This document shows, in pieces, positions 44,350 through 52,782 of a stretch of 64,000 nt of DNA. The DNA comes from Pseudomonas putida (lineage in GTDB: Bacteria; Pseudomonadota; Gammaproteobacteria; Pseudomonadales; Pseudomonadaceae). Below the pieces are notes generated by a model. The model made no database searches. It was not told the DNA's origin and saw nothing but the letters and a program-made list of their open reading frames with translations. How positions within the stretch are numbered: the stretch's first letter is position 1; each line of letters starts with the position of its first letter. Made by a program: the position numbers and the translations under genes. The stretch is from NCBI RefSeq assembly GCF_001941965.1, contig NZ_MKZO01000009.1, positions 1-64,000 of the forward strand, given 5' to 3'.

Positions 44350-45291
44350 ATGCAATCGATCAGTCGTTCGCTCTTGATGCTTGTCGGTACCGCAATCCTC
44401 AGCACCAACGTGATGGCCGCGGAACCGGCCGCCTGCAAGAACGTGCGCCTGGGCGTCGTCAACTGGACCGATGTGATGGCCACCAGCGCCATGACCCAGG
44501 TCCTGCTCGACGGCCTCGGCTACCAGACCAAACAGACCAGCGCCTCGCAGCAGATCATCTTCGCCGGCATCCGTGACCAGCGCCTGGACATGTTCCTCGG
44601 CTACTGGAACCCGATCATGACCCAGACCATCACCCCCTTCGTCGATGCCGGCCAGGTCAAGGTCCTCGACGCCCCGAGCCTGAACGACGCCCGTGCGACC
44701 CTCGCCGTGCCCAAGTACCTGGCTGACAAGGGCCTGAAGACCTTCGCCGATATCCACAAGTTCGAGAAGGAACTGGGCGGCAAGATCTACGGCATCGAGC
44801 CGGGCTCCGGGGCCAATACCCAGATCAAGGCGATGATCGCCAAGAACCAGTTCGGCCTGGGCAAGTTCCAGCTGGTGGAGTCCAGCGAGGCCGGCATGCT
44901 TGCCGCCGTCGATCGCGCCGTACGGCGCAAGGAAGCGGTGGTGTTCTTCGGCTGGGCGCCGCACCCGATGAACGTCAATGTCGATATGGAATACCTCAGC
45001 GGCAGCGAGGACGCCCTCGGCCCGGACGAAGGCCGTGCCACGGTATGGACGGTGACCGCGCCGGACTACGCCAGCCGTTGCCCGAACGTCAGCCGGCTGC
45101 TGACCAACCTGACCTTCAGCGCCGAGGACGAGAGCCGCATGATGCAACCGCTGCTGGATCACAAGGACGCGGCGGAATCGGCGCGCCAGTGGCTCAAGGA
45201 CCATCCCGAGGACAAGGCGCGCTGGCTCGAAGGCGTGACCACCTTCGATGGCAAACCGGCAGCGGACAACCTCAAGCTCACCGCCAACTGA
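44350..45291 (+). CDS. caiX: CaiX, carnitine-binding periplasmic protein
   Basis: This 313-residue protein has a signal peptide ([14 protein letters not shown]), then the quaternary-amine-binding fold of the OpuAC/ChoX class with [20 protein letters not shown] and [16 protein letters not shown]. It closely parallels ChoX encoded at 51766. No permease or ATPase lies beside it. In P. aeruginosa CaiX delivers carnitine to the shared CbcWV transporter, and choWV in this window would be that partner. It is the first gene of the carnitine operon, with GGAG before the ATG. Confidence 0.93.
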   Translation: MQSISRSLLMLVGTAILSTNVMAAEPAACKNVRLGVVNWTDVMATSAMTQVLLDGLGYQTKQTSASQQIIFAGIRDQRLDMFLGYWNPIMTQTITPFVDAGQVKVLDAPSLNDARATLAVPKYLADKGLKTFADIHKFEKELGGKIYGIEPGSGANTQIKAMIAKNQFGLGKFQLVESSEAGMLAAVDRAVRRKEAVVFFGWAPHPMNVNVDMEYLSGSEDALGPDEGRATVWTVTAPDYASRCPNVSRLLTNLTFSAEDESRMMQPLLDHKDAAESARQWLKDHPEDKARWLEGVTTFDGKPAADNLKLTAN

Positions 45292-45300
45292 TCCACCGCT

Positions 45301-45390
45301 ATCGCTGCGGTGCGGCGATCCGACAAGCCAGCTCCCACAGGGGACTGTGTGCACCGGACCTGTGGGAGCTGGCTTGCCAGCGATGAGGCC
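45301..45390. repeat. REPIN, variant with extended left arm, between caiX and cdhC
   Basis: The left arm 45301-45341 carries an extra segment (CGGTGCGGCGATCCGA) inside the usual ATCGCTG/CAAGCCAGC junction. The right arm 45359-45390 is standard. The only other copy with this insertion is at 54808, differing by a single base. It lies within the carnitine operon and could set the caiX to cdhC ratio. Confidence 0.85.
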
Positions 45391-45460
45391 CTCCCAGACA
45401 ACCAAAGAACTCGCGGACACCCCGTGCCGCGCAGCCCCGACACGCCTGAAGGAAACCGCA

Positions 45461-46345
45461 ATGAACCACGACGTCATCATCACCTGCGCCCTCACCGGCG
45501 CCGGCGACACCGCCAGCAAGAGCCACTTCGTCCCGGTCACCCCGAAGCAGATCGCCGCCGCCGCCGTGGAAGCGGCCAAGGCCGGCGCCACCGTGGTCCA
45601 CTGCCATGTCCGTGACCCGGAAACCGGCCGCTTCAGCCGCGACGTCAACCTGTACCGCGAAGTGATGGAGCGCATCCGCGAGTCCGACACCGACGTGATC
45701 GTCAACCTCACCGCCGGCATGGGCGGCGACCTGGAGATCGGCCCCGGCGAGATGCCCATGGAGTTCGGCGCCGGCACCGACCTGATCGGCCCGCTGGAAC
45801 GCCTGGCCCATGTCGAGGCCCTGCTTCCGGAAATCTGCACCCTGGACTGCGGCACCCTCAACTTCGGCGACGGCAACAGCATTTACGTCTCCACCCCGAC
45901 CCAGTTGCGCGCCGGCGCCAAGCGCATCACCGAGCTGGGGGTGAAGGCCGAGCTGGAGATCTTCGACACCGGCCACCTGTGGTTCGCCAAGCAGATGATC
46001 AAGGAAGGCCTGCTCGACGACCCGCTGTTCCAGCTTTGTCTGGGCATCCCGTGGGGCGCCCCGGCGGACACCGCGACCATGAAGGCCATGGTCGACAACC
46101 TGCCGGCCAACGTGACCTGGGCCGGCTTCGGCATCGGCCGCATGCAGATGCCGATGGCGGCGCAAGCGGTGTTGCTCGGCGGCAACGTGCGGGTCGGCCT
46201 GGAAGACAACCTGTGGCTGGAAAAAGGCGTGCTGGCGAGCAATGGCCAACTGGTGGAACGCGCCGCCGAAATCCTCCATCGCCTTGGCGCCCGGGTCCTG
46301 AGCCCTGCCGAAGGCCGCGCAAAAATGAACCTGACCCGTCGCTGA
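45461..46345 (+). CDS. cdhC: CdhC, 3-dehydrocarnitine cleavage enzyme (BKACE family)
   Basis: This 294-residue TIM-barrel protein of the beta-keto acid cleavage family has the HxH metal motif in [15 protein letters not shown] and the [14 protein letters not shown] loop. It is expected to react 3-dehydrocarnitine with acetyl-CoA to give betainyl-CoA and acetoacetate. Start [15 protein letters not shown] follows a GGA box. It lies between caiX and the dehydrogenase gene, as in P. aeruginosa. Confidence 0.93.
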   Translation: MNHDVIITCALTGAGDTASKSHFVPVTPKQIAAAAVEAAKAGATVVHCHVRDPETGRFSRDVNLYREVMERIRESDTDVIVNLTAGMGGDLEIGPGEMPMEFGAGTDLIGPLERLAHVEALLPEICTLDCGTLNFGDGNSIYVSTPTQLRAGAKRITELGVKAELEIFDTGHLWFAKQMIKEGLLDDPLFQLCLGIPWGAPADTATMKAMVDNLPANVTWAGFGIGRMQMPMAAQAVLLGGNVRVGLEDNLWLEKGVLASNGQLVERAAEILHRLGARVLSPAEGRAKMNLTRR

Positions 46346-46364
46346 TCTTTTCCAGGAGTCCTTC

Positions 46365-47330
46365 ATGAGCTTCATTACCGATATCAAGACCTTCGCCGCC
46401 CTGGGCAGCGGTGTGATCGGCAGCGGCTGGGTCGCCCGCGCCCTGGCCAACGGCCTCGACGTGGTGGCCTGGGACCCGGCGCCCGGCGCCGAGGAAGCCC
46501 TGCGCAAGCGCATCGCCAATGCCTGGTCGGCCCTGGAGAAACAGGGCCTCAAGCCCGGCGCGTCGCAATCGCGCCTGCGCTTCGTCGCCACTATCGAGGA
46601 ATGCGTACGGGATGCCGATTTTATCCAGGAAAGCGCACCGGAGCGGCTGGAGCTGAAGCTTGATCTGCACGGCAAGATCAGTGCGGCGGCCAAGCCGAAT
46701 GCGCTGATCGGCTCAAGCACCTCGGGGCTGTTGCCGAGCGAGTTCTATGAGTCGTCGAAGCATCCGGAGCGCTGCATCGTCGGTCATCCGTTCAACCCGG
46801 TGTACCTGCTGCCGCTGGTGGAAATCGTCGGCGGGCGCAACACCGCGCCGGAGGCCATCGAGGCGGCGAAACAGGTCTACTCGTCCCTGGGCATGCAGCC
46901 GCTGCATGTGCGCAAGGAAGTCCCCGGATTCATCGCCGACCGCCTGCTCGAAGCGCTGTGGCGCGAGGCCCTGCACCTGGTCAACGACGGCGTGGCGACC
47001 ACGGGCGAGATCGACGACGCGATCCGCTTTGGCGCTGGTCTGCGCTGGTCGTTCATGGGCACCTTCCTCACCTACACCCTGGCCGGTGGCGATGCCGGCA
47101 TGCGCCACTTCATGGCCCAGTTCGGCCCGGCCCTGCAACTGCCCTGGACCTACCTGCCGGCACCGGAGCTGACCGAGGAACTGATCGACGCGGTGGTCGA
47201 CGGTACCAGCGAGCAACGTGGCGAACGCAGCATCGCCTCGCTGGAGCGCTATCGTGATGACTGCCTGCTGGCGGTGCTGGACGCGGTGAAAACCACCAAG
47301 GCCCGCCATGGCCTGAACTTCAGCGACTGA
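46365..47330 (+). CDS. cdhA: CdhA, L-carnitine dehydrogenase
   Basis: This 321-residue NAD-dependent enzyme of the 3-hydroxyacyl-CoA dehydrogenase class has an N-terminal Rossmann motif [20 protein letters not shown] and the conserved [18 protein letters not shown] block with the catalytic His. It oxidises L-carnitine to 3-dehydrocarnitine, the first step of the pathway. AGGAG lies 6-9 bp before the ATG. Confidence 0.95.
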   Translation: MSFITDIKTFAALGSGVIGSGWVARALANGLDVVAWDPAPGAEEALRKRIANAWSALEKQGLKPGASQSRLRFVATIEECVRDADFIQESAPERLELKLDLHGKISAAAKPNALIGSSTSGLLPSEFYESSKHPERCIVGHPFNPVYLLPLVEIVGGRNTAPEAIEAAKQVYSSLGMQPLHVRKEVPGFIADRLLEALWREALHLVNDGVATTGEIDDAIRFGAGLRWSFMGTFLTYTLAGGDAGMRHFMAQFGPALQLPWTYLPAPELTEELIDAVVDGTSEQRGERSIASLERYRDDCLLAVLDAVKTTKARHGLNFSD

Positions 47331-47343
47331 ACGGAGAACCGCG

Positions 47344-47814
47344 ATGCCTGCGCTGACCACCTACCGGACCCCGGTGCTGCCGGACTGGGTCGACTACAAC
47401 GGGCATCTGCGCGATGCCTTCTACCTGCTGATCTTCAGCTACGCCACCGACGCGTTCATGGAATGCATCGGGCTGGACGGCGACAACCGCGAGGCCACCG
47501 GGCATTCGCTGTTTACCCTGGAGTGTCATCTGAACTACCTGCATGAGGTGAAGCTGGGGACCGAGGTGACGGTACACACCCAGGTGATCGGGCATGACCG
47601 CAAGCGCGTGCACCTGTATCACAGCCTGTATCGAGAGGGATTCGGCGAGGCCCTGGCGGCAAGTGAGCAAATGCTGTTGCATGTGGACCTGGCAGGGCCG
47701 AAGTCGGCGCCGTTCGAGGGGCAGGTGCTGGAACGGTTGCAGGGGATCGTGGCGGAGCAAAGGGATCTGCCGGTGCCGGAGTTCGTCGGGCGCGTCATCC
47801 GTCTGCCCAACTGA
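47344..47814 (+). CDS. cdhB: CdhB, betainyl-CoA thioesterase (hotdog fold)
   Basis: This 156-residue 4-hydroxybenzoyl-CoA-thioesterase-like protein carries the family signature DWVDYNGHLRDAFYLLIFSY, including the catalytic Asp/Asn and the helix entry, then HSLFTLECHLNYLHEVKLGT. It should hydrolyse betainyl-CoA to glycine betaine and CoA, linking carnitine to the betaine branch. It follows cdhA by 13 bp and ends the cdhCAB block. Confidence 0.92.
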   Translation: MPALTTYRTPVLPDWVDYNGHLRDAFYLLIFSYATDAFMECIGLDGDNREATGHSLFTLECHLNYLHEVKLGTEVTVHTQVIGHDRKRVHLYHSLYREGFGEALAASEQMLLHVDLAGPKSAPFEGQVLERLQGIVAEQRDLPVPEFVGRVIRLPN

Positions 47815-48073
47815 TCGCAGACAAAAAACTGCCCCGGCAAGCCGTGAAGCAGCCGGAGCAAAGAGCGAGCAACCTACCTGTGCCAGAAGGGTGGTGACCA
47901 AACCGCCCTCGACCTGTGCATGGCTCCAGTGTGCACACTCCCGTCCCGCTCGATTTTGCCGAAAACGACCTGTTCATAGGTAAAGCGGCCATCGCGACAA
48001 TCTGTCCTTGCCCGCTCTGCCGGGCGCTTCCAGAATCGGACCACCACTTCTAAATGCCACAAGGACTACAGCC

Positions 48074-48334
48074 ATGATGCATGCGGACTTGATTGATCAG
48101 GAAGACCTGGTAGGCCACCTGCGCGCCCTGGGCTTCGAGACGCCCTCGGGGGTCAGCGCGGAGCAGGCCTGCGAGCATGCGGTACGCGGCTTGAGCGCGC
48201 CGCAGGCGAAGGCGCTGAAGGGCATGGTGGAGCAGATGTATACCGGGCGAGCGACCATCCTGCCGGCGGTGCGGCAGGCGATCGAGAAGCAGTTGTTGCC
48301 GGCACTGGCCGAGTTCAAAGCCACTCATCAGTGA
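48074..48334 (+). CDS. Small uncharacterised helical protein, 86 aa
   Basis: The frame has the genome's codon bias and a start MMHADLIDQEDLVGHLRALG. An AAGGACTACAGCC leader precedes it. The protein is predicted helical and soluble, with two short amphipathic stretches (LSAPQAKALKGMVEQMYTGR and ILPAVRQAIEKQLLPALAEF). I do not recognise a family. It is 259 bp downstream of cdhB, a gap in which I see no gene, and it is followed by a REPIN. It may be a short regulatory or hypothetical protein of the betaine locus. Confidence 0.6.
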   Translation: MMHADLIDQEDLVGHLRALGFETPSGVSAEQACEHAVRGLSAPQAKALKGMVEQMYTGRATILPAVRQAIEKQLLPALAEFKATHQ

Positions 48335-48341
48335 CCTCAAG

Positions 48342-48415
48342 GGCCTCATCGCTGGCAAGCCAGCTCCCACAGGTTACGCGATCCCTGTGGGAGCTGGCTT
48401 GCCAGCGATGAGGCC
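48342..48415. repeat. REPIN between convergent genes
   Basis: Arms 48342-48373 and 48384-48415 (32 bp, exact) start GGCCTCATCGCTGGCAAGCC, with a 10-base loop, the tightest in the window. It lies 7 bp past the stop of the 86-aa gene and 25 bp before the end of gbdR, so it may terminate both transcripts. Confidence 0.9.
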
Positions 48416-48439
48416 CTCACATTCACTACAAAGCTGTGA

Positions 48440-49543
48440 TCACAGCCTCACACTGGCAAACGTCGACTCATTGCGCGCCTGGCTCAACGCCGTCATCGGC
48501 CCCGCCATCGGCGACAGCACCAGCGCCTGCGGAATCGGCATCATCGCCACCTGCTGCGCGGTATTCGAACCCACACGCTCATCCCGCGGCGGAATGCCGA
48601 AGTACTCGCGGTAGCACTTGGAGAAGTGCGGCGTGGAGACGAAACCACACACCGACGCCACTTCAATGATCGACATCGGCGTCTGCTTGAGCAACTGCCG
48701 CGCCCGGATCAGGCGCAGCTTCAGGTAGTAGCGCGACGGCGAACAATGCAGGTACTTCTGGAACAGCCGCTCCAGCTGTCGACGCGACACCGAGACATAC
48801 ACCGCCAGCTCGTCCAGGTCGATCGGCTCTTCCAGGTTGGCCTCCATCAGCGCGACGATTTCCTGCAGCTTCGGCTGGTTGGTACCGAGCATGTGCTTGA
48901 GCGGCACGCGCTGGTGATCCTGCTCGTTGCGGATACGCTCGTAGACGAACATTTCCGAGATCGCCGCCGACAGCTCGCGGCCATGATCACGGCTGATCAG
49001 GTGCAGCATCATGTCCAGCGGCGCAGTGCCACCGGAGCTGGTGAAGCGGTTACGGTCGAGGGTGAACAGGCGGGTGCTCATGCTCACCCGCGGGAAGGCT
49101 TCCTGCATCGCCGCCAGGCATTCCCAGTGGACGCTGCAATCGAAGCCGTCGAGCAGCCCGGCGCAAGCCAGCGCCCAACTGCCGGTGCACACCGCGCCAA
49201 GGCGGCGCGATTGACGGGCCTGGCTCTGCAGCCAGGTCACATGTTCACGGGTCACGGTACGCTGGATACCGACGCCACCGCAGACGATCACGGTGTCCAT
49301 CGGTGGCGCCTTGTGCATCGCCGCATCCGGGGTGATCTGCAGCCCGTCACTGGCCCAGACCTGCCCGCCATCCACGCTGAGGGTGTGCCAGCGGTACAGC
49401 TCGCGGCCGGACAGCTGGTTGGCCATGCGCAGGGGTTCTACCGCAGAGGCGAGGGAGATAAGGGTAAAGTTGTCCAGCAGCAGGAAGCCGATGGTTTGAG
49501 GTGTGCGGGTCTGGGACGGGGTCCCGGAGTTGTACGACGTCAT
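48440..49543 (-). CDS. gbdR: GbdR, glycine betaine/dimethylglycine-responsive AraC-type activator
   Basis: This 367-residue protein has the GlxA-type ligand domain (TIGFLLLDNFTLISLASAVE, DTVIVCGGVGIQR) and the AraC DNA-binding domain (VSVSRRQLERLFQKYLHCSP, VASVCGFVSTPHFSKCYREY). It is the master activator of choline-derived compound catabolism in Pseudomonas. It is transcribed in the same direction as sdaB but 400 bp downstream, with its own sigma-54-like promoter. GGAGA lies 9 bp before the ATG. Confidence 0.94.
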   Translation of the reverse strand: MTSYNSGTPSQTRTPQTIGFLLLDNFTLISLASAVEPLRMANQLSGRELYRWHTLSVDGGQVWASDGLQITPDAAMHKAPPMDTVIVCGGVGIQRTVTREHVTWLQSQARQSRRLGAVCTGSWALACAGLLDGFDCSVHWECLAAMQEAFPRVSMSTRLFTLDRNRFTSSGGTAPLDMMLHLISRDHGRELSAAISEMFVYERIRNEQDHQRVPLKHMLGTNQPKLQEIVALMEANLEEPIDLDELAVYVSVSRRQLERLFQKYLHCSPSRYYLKLRLIRARQLLKQTPMSIIEVASVCGFVSTPHFSKCYREYFGIPPRDERVGSNTAQQVAMMPIPQALVLSPMAGPMTALSQARNESTFASVRL

Positions 49544-49608
49544 CGCGATCTCTCCTCACACAAAGCAGGTTGCGCCCCAGGCGGTGGGCTCGTTGTTGTT
49601 ATGGTCCC

Positions 49609-49629
49609 TGTCGACTCGATTGCAGGGCA
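49609..49629. promoter_or_regulatory. 21-bp element shared with the choX promoter region
   Basis: This stretch and 51648-51668 match at 19 of 21 positions, centred on TCGACTCGATTGCA (49611-49624), which contains the dyad TCGA-C-TCGA. It lies just downstream of the predicted sigma-54 start of gbdR, where a bound repressor could act. Confidence 0.5.
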
Positions 49630-49642
49630 TGGCTGTTCCTCT

Positions 49643-49658
49643 CGCAAATGCCGTGCCT
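49643..49658 (-). promoter_or_regulatory. Sigma-54 (-24/-12) promoter of gbdR
   Basis: On the minus strand the sequence AGGCACGGCATTTGCG has GG (49657-49656) and GC (49645-49644) separated by exactly 10 bp, matching the TGGCACG-N4-TTGC consensus at nearly all positions. The predicted start is about 90 bp upstream of the gbdR ATG. It agrees with known RpoN-linked control of gbdR in P. aeruginosa. Confidence 0.7.
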
Positions 49659-49885
49659 GAAATTGAATGGCTATTCAATAAATCCTGAAAGCGACCTCGC
49701 GACATGTCTAAAAAGCGGCTTTTATTGACATGAAATCTGCGCGCAAAGGCGCGGGCCAAAGCGTGTCGGAATGTTTCGTGGGCAGTTCGGTAGCACCCGG
49801 TTACGGGATGCCCAGAAACGACACCCCAGAGTGTCACCGCTAGTTGTGTGGGAAATGGTGACAGGGGTCGTAAGAAGCGTCTGAA

Positions 49886-49910
49886 CCCACGCGCCAAAAG
49901 GCGGCGTGGG
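49886..49910 (-). terminator. Hairpin downstream of sdaB
   Basis: On the minus strand CCCACGCCGCC, loop TTTT, GGCGCGTGGG form a stem of 10 pairs with one bulged base, 34 bp past the sdaB stop. No strong T-tract follows, so it is terminator-like rather than canonical. Confidence 0.5.
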
Positions 49911-49943
49911 CTCGAGAAGATGAGCGAAAAAGGCGCAGCGCAA

Positions 49944-51319
49944 TCAGCACTCGATGGCGCTGACGGCCAGGCCGCCGCGGGAGGTTTCCTTGTACTTGTC
50001 GTGCATGTCGGCCCCGGTATCGCGCATGGTGCGGATCACCCGGTCCAGGGAGATGAAGTGCTCGCCGTCACCGCGCAGGGCCATCTGCGCGGCGTTGATC
50101 GCCTTGACCGCAGCGATGGCGTTGCGCTCGATGCACGGCACCTGGACCAGGCCGCCAACCGGGTCGCAAGTCAGCCCGAGGTTGTGCTCCAGGCCGATTT
50201 CCGCGGCGTTCTCCAGTTGTTCCGGCGTGGCCCCGAGCACTTCCGCCAGCCCTGCCGCCGCCATGGCGCAGGCCGAACCGACCTCGCCCTGGCAGCCCAC
50301 CTCGGCGCCGGAGATGGATGCGTTCTTCTTGCACAGGATGCCCACCGCCGCCGCGCCGAGGAAGAAGTCGACCACGCAGGCTTCGCTGACCTCGTCGCTG
50401 AAGCGCATGTAGTAGTGCAGCACCGCCGGGATGATCCCCGCCGCACCGTTGGTAGGCGCGGTGACCATGCGCCCGCCGGCGGCGTTTTCCTCGTTGACCG
50501 CCAGGGCGTAGAGGTTGACCCATTCCATGGCGCTCAGGGTCGAGCCGATCACATTGGGCTTGCCCAGCTCCTGCAGGCTGCGGTGCAGCTTGGCCGCCCG
50601 GCGCTTGACATTGAGTCCGCCGGGCAGCGTGCCTTCATATTTCAGGCCGTTCTCCACGCAATCCTGCATGGCCCGCCAGAGCTTCATCAGGCCGGCGCGA
50701 ATCTCGGCTTCGCTGCGCCAGACCTTCTCGTTCGCCAGCATCAATTGCGACACGCGCATGTCGTTTTGTTTGCACAGCTGCAACAGCTCGGCGGCGCTGT
50801 TGAAATCGTAGGGCAACACGGTCTTGTCGCTGTCCAGGACACCGCTGGCGGCCTGGGCCGCATCGACAACAAAGCCGCCGCCGACCGAGTAATAGGTGTC
50901 GCTGTGCAGCTCGCCTTCGGCATGCTCGGCGACCAGGGTCATGGCGTTGGGATGGTAGGGCAGGTTCTCGTCCAGCAGGCGCATGTCGCGGCTCCAGACG
51001 AACTCGACAGGCAGCTTGTTATCCAGCTTCAAGGTGTCTGTTTCGCGCAGTTCAGCAATGCGCTGACCGATGGTGGACGGGTCGATCGAATCCGGCCATT
51101 CGCCCATCAGGCCCATGATCACTGCGTTGTCGCTGCCGTGGCCGACGCCGGTGGCGGACAGCGAGCCATACAGGCGCACTTCGACGCGTTTCACCGCTCC
51201 AGCTCGCCGCGATCACGCAGGCCCTGGACGAACAAGGCCGCGGCGCGCATGGGCCCGACGGTATGGGAACTGGACGGGCCGACGCCGATCTTGAACAGGT
51301 CGAACACACTGATGGCCAT
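49944..51319 (-). pseudogene. sdaB: SdaB, iron-sulfur L-serine dehydratase, frameshifted near codon 42
   Basis: The start at 51319 (AGGAGG 9 bp upstream) gives [20 protein letters not shown] through RGELER, then a stop. Restoring one G at 51194-51196 gives [20 protein letters not shown] and joins a 416-codon frame, making a full 458-residue enzyme. The main frame has the single-chain dehydratase motifs AEVGCQGEVGSACAMAAAGL and GLTCDPVGGLVQVPCIERN with cysteines for the 4Fe-4S cluster. The enzyme deaminates serine formed from glycine betaine-derived glycine to pyruvate. The lesion is a GGG to GG deletion, so a sequencing error is possible. Confidence 0.9.
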
Positions 51320-51560
51320 GGCCACGAACCTCCTGGTTGGGCAGGTGCGCGCCCCCCGGTTACGGGAGCCACAGCTGCTACGCTGACTGGGCGGCAATCC
51401 GCCGATTCCGCGCATCATCCGGCTTTTGGCTGCGCCCCTGACGTCTGCAACCGACCCACTCTTGTCCAGCAACGCCGCCCCCGGGCGGCGGCCGAAAAGC
51501 GCCGTTTTTCACGTCGCGGCGGGGCTGAACGGAGGTTTCACCGGGCCGAATAATCCATAA

Positions 51561-51623
51561 ACGACCTCACTCGCACTGGATGCGACCCTGCCTGTACTGG
51601 TTACGACCAACCCTGTAGGCGTT
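51561..51623. promoter_or_regulatory. Triple 21-bp tandem operator-like repeat (GbdR candidate)
   Basis: ACGACC at 51561, GCGACC at 51582 and ACGACC at 51603 start three consecutive 21-bp units. The first two also share ACTGG near their ends. Read on the other strand they are GGTCGT/GGTCGC boxes, like the pair before caiX. They lie 143 bp before choX and 242 bp before sdaB, both GbdR targets in P. aeruginosa. Confidence 0.6.
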
Positions 51624-51647
51624 TGTTTTTTGCTGGTAGATGATCGT

Positions 51648-51668
51648 TATCGACTCGATTGCACGGCA
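51648..51668. promoter_or_regulatory. 21-bp element shared with the gbdR promoter region
   Basis: TATCGACTCGATTGCACGGC and the following base match 49609-49629 at 19 of 21 positions. It overlaps the -24 side of the sigma-54-like element before choX. Two copies only 2 kb apart in two promoters of one regulon suggest a common regulator. Confidence 0.5.
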
Positions 51669-51679
51669 CTCGTCCCGCT
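51664..51679 (+). promoter_or_regulatory. Possible sigma-54 element before choX
   Basis: CGGCACTCGTCCCGCT has GG (51665-51666) and GC (51677-51678) exactly 10 bp apart. The -24 half is good (CGGCAC), the -12 half weak (CCGCT). The start would be near 51690, about 75 bp before the choX ATG. Confidence 0.35.
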
Positions 51680-51765
51680 GTCGCCAGGCAGCCGGCCCGA
51701 CCGATGCACTAATAAAGCACGGCGGTCCCGTGGGACACCCGACAAAAACACTCAGGAGTCCGTAA

Positions 51766-52713
51766 ATGAAAGGTTCACCCTCGCTGTTATTGGCCGCGTT
51801 ACTGAGCATTCCGGCGCTGGCCCAGGCCGCAGAGCCTGAACAATGTCACACGGTCAACTTTTCCGATGTCGGCTGGACCGACATCACCGTCACCACCGCG
51901 GTGACCAGCGCAGTCCTCGAATCCCTCGGCTACAAGACCCGCACCACCATGATCTCCGTCCCGGTGACCTACAAGTCGCTGGCCGACGGCAAGAACATGG
52001 ACGTGTTCCTCGGCAACTGGATGCCGACCATGGAGAACGACATCAAGCAGTACCGCGATGCCGGCACCGTGGAAACCGTGCGCGCCAACCTGGAAAACGC
52101 CAAGTACACCCTCGCCGTCCCCCAGGCCCTGTATGACAAGGGCCTGAAGGACTTCGCCGATATCGCCAAATTCAAGAAGGAGCTTGACGGCAAGATCTAC
52201 GGTATCGAGCCCGGCAACGACGGCAACCGCACCATCCAGAGCATGATCGACAAGAACGCCTTCGGCCTGAAGGATGCCGGCTTCAAGGTGGTCGAGTCGA
52301 GCGAGGCCGGCATGCTGTCGCAGGTCGACCGCGCGGCGCGGCGCGGCACCGATGTGGTGTTCCTGGGCTGGGAACCGCATCCGATGAACAAGCGCTTCAA
52401 GATGAAGTACCTGAGCGGCGGCGACGACTTCTTCGGCCCCGATTACGGCAAGGCCACCGTACTGACCAATACACGCAAGGGGTATGTGCAGGAATGCGCC
52501 AACGTTGGCCAACTGCTGAAAAACCTGTCCTTCACCCTGGACATGGAAAGCAGCCTGATGGGCAACGTGCTCGACGACAAGATGAAACCCGACGCCGCGG
52601 CGAAAGCCTGGCTGAAGAACAACCCGCAGGTGCTCGACACCTGGCTGGCCGGTGTCACCACCGTGGACGGCAAGCCCGGCCTGGAAGCCGCCAAGGCCAA
52701 ACTCACGCAGTAA
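51766..52713 (+). CDS. choX: ChoX (CbcX), choline/betaine-binding periplasmic protein
   Basis: This 315-residue protein has a signal peptide ending PALAQAAEP, then NFSDVGWTDITVTTAVTSAV and MDVFLGNWMPTMENDIKQYR, the ligand-pocket region with Trp residues that form the aromatic box for quaternary amines. Start ATG follows AGGAG. It is the binding protein of the ChoXWV importer, 69 bp upstream of choW. It is paralogous to CaiX at 44350. Confidence 0.95.
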   Translation: MKGSPSLLLAALLSIPALAQAAEPEQCHTVNFSDVGWTDITVTTAVTSAVLESLGYKTRTTMISVPVTYKSLADGKNMDVFLGNWMPTMENDIKQYRDAGTVETVRANLENAKYTLAVPQALYDKGLKDFADIAKFKKELDGKIYGIEPGNDGNRTIQSMIDKNAFGLKDAGFKVVESSEAGMLSQVDRAARRGTDVVFLGWEPHPMNKRFKMKYLSGGDDFFGPDYGKATVLTNTRKGYVQECANVGQLLKNLSFTLDMESSLMGNVLDDKMKPDAAAKAWLKNNPQVLDTWLAGVTTVDGKPGLEAAKAKLTQ

Positions 52714-52782
52714 GCACGTCCCCGCGACGGCCATGACCGTCGCGGGGAGTTTCCGAATCCTTGCAGGTGGACGCTCGCTATC

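Larger units (their letters stand above)
49544..49943. other. 400-bp gap between sdaB and gbdR
   Basis: No gene is supported here. The stretch holds the sdaB terminator hairpin, the gbdR sigma-54 promoter and the 21-bp shared element. The middle part (49680-49860) is ordinary noncoding DNA with no motif I recognise. Confidence 0.7.
51320..51765. other. 446-bp divergent regulatory region between sdaB and choX
   Basis: No gene is supported. The stretch holds three 21-bp-phased CGACC boxes (51561-51623), the 21-bp element shared with gbdR (51648-51668) and a sigma-54-like element (51664-51679). The first 240 bp, nearest sdaB, is GC-rich with no motif I recognise. Confidence 0.65.

Noticed and set aside
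47815..48073. Possible small gene between cdhB and the 86-aa gene
   Set aside because: Frames here lack starts with a ribosome-binding site and show no codon bias. It is treated as noncoding.
49503..49728. Short plus-strand frames across the gbdR promoter
   Set aside because: They have no ribosome-binding site, overlap the sigma-54 promoter and have no resemblance to known proteins.
51194..51200. Programmed -1/+1 frameshift in sdaB
   Set aside because: The site GAGCGGTGAAACGC has no slippery heptamer or downstream structure, and sdaB is normally one frame.
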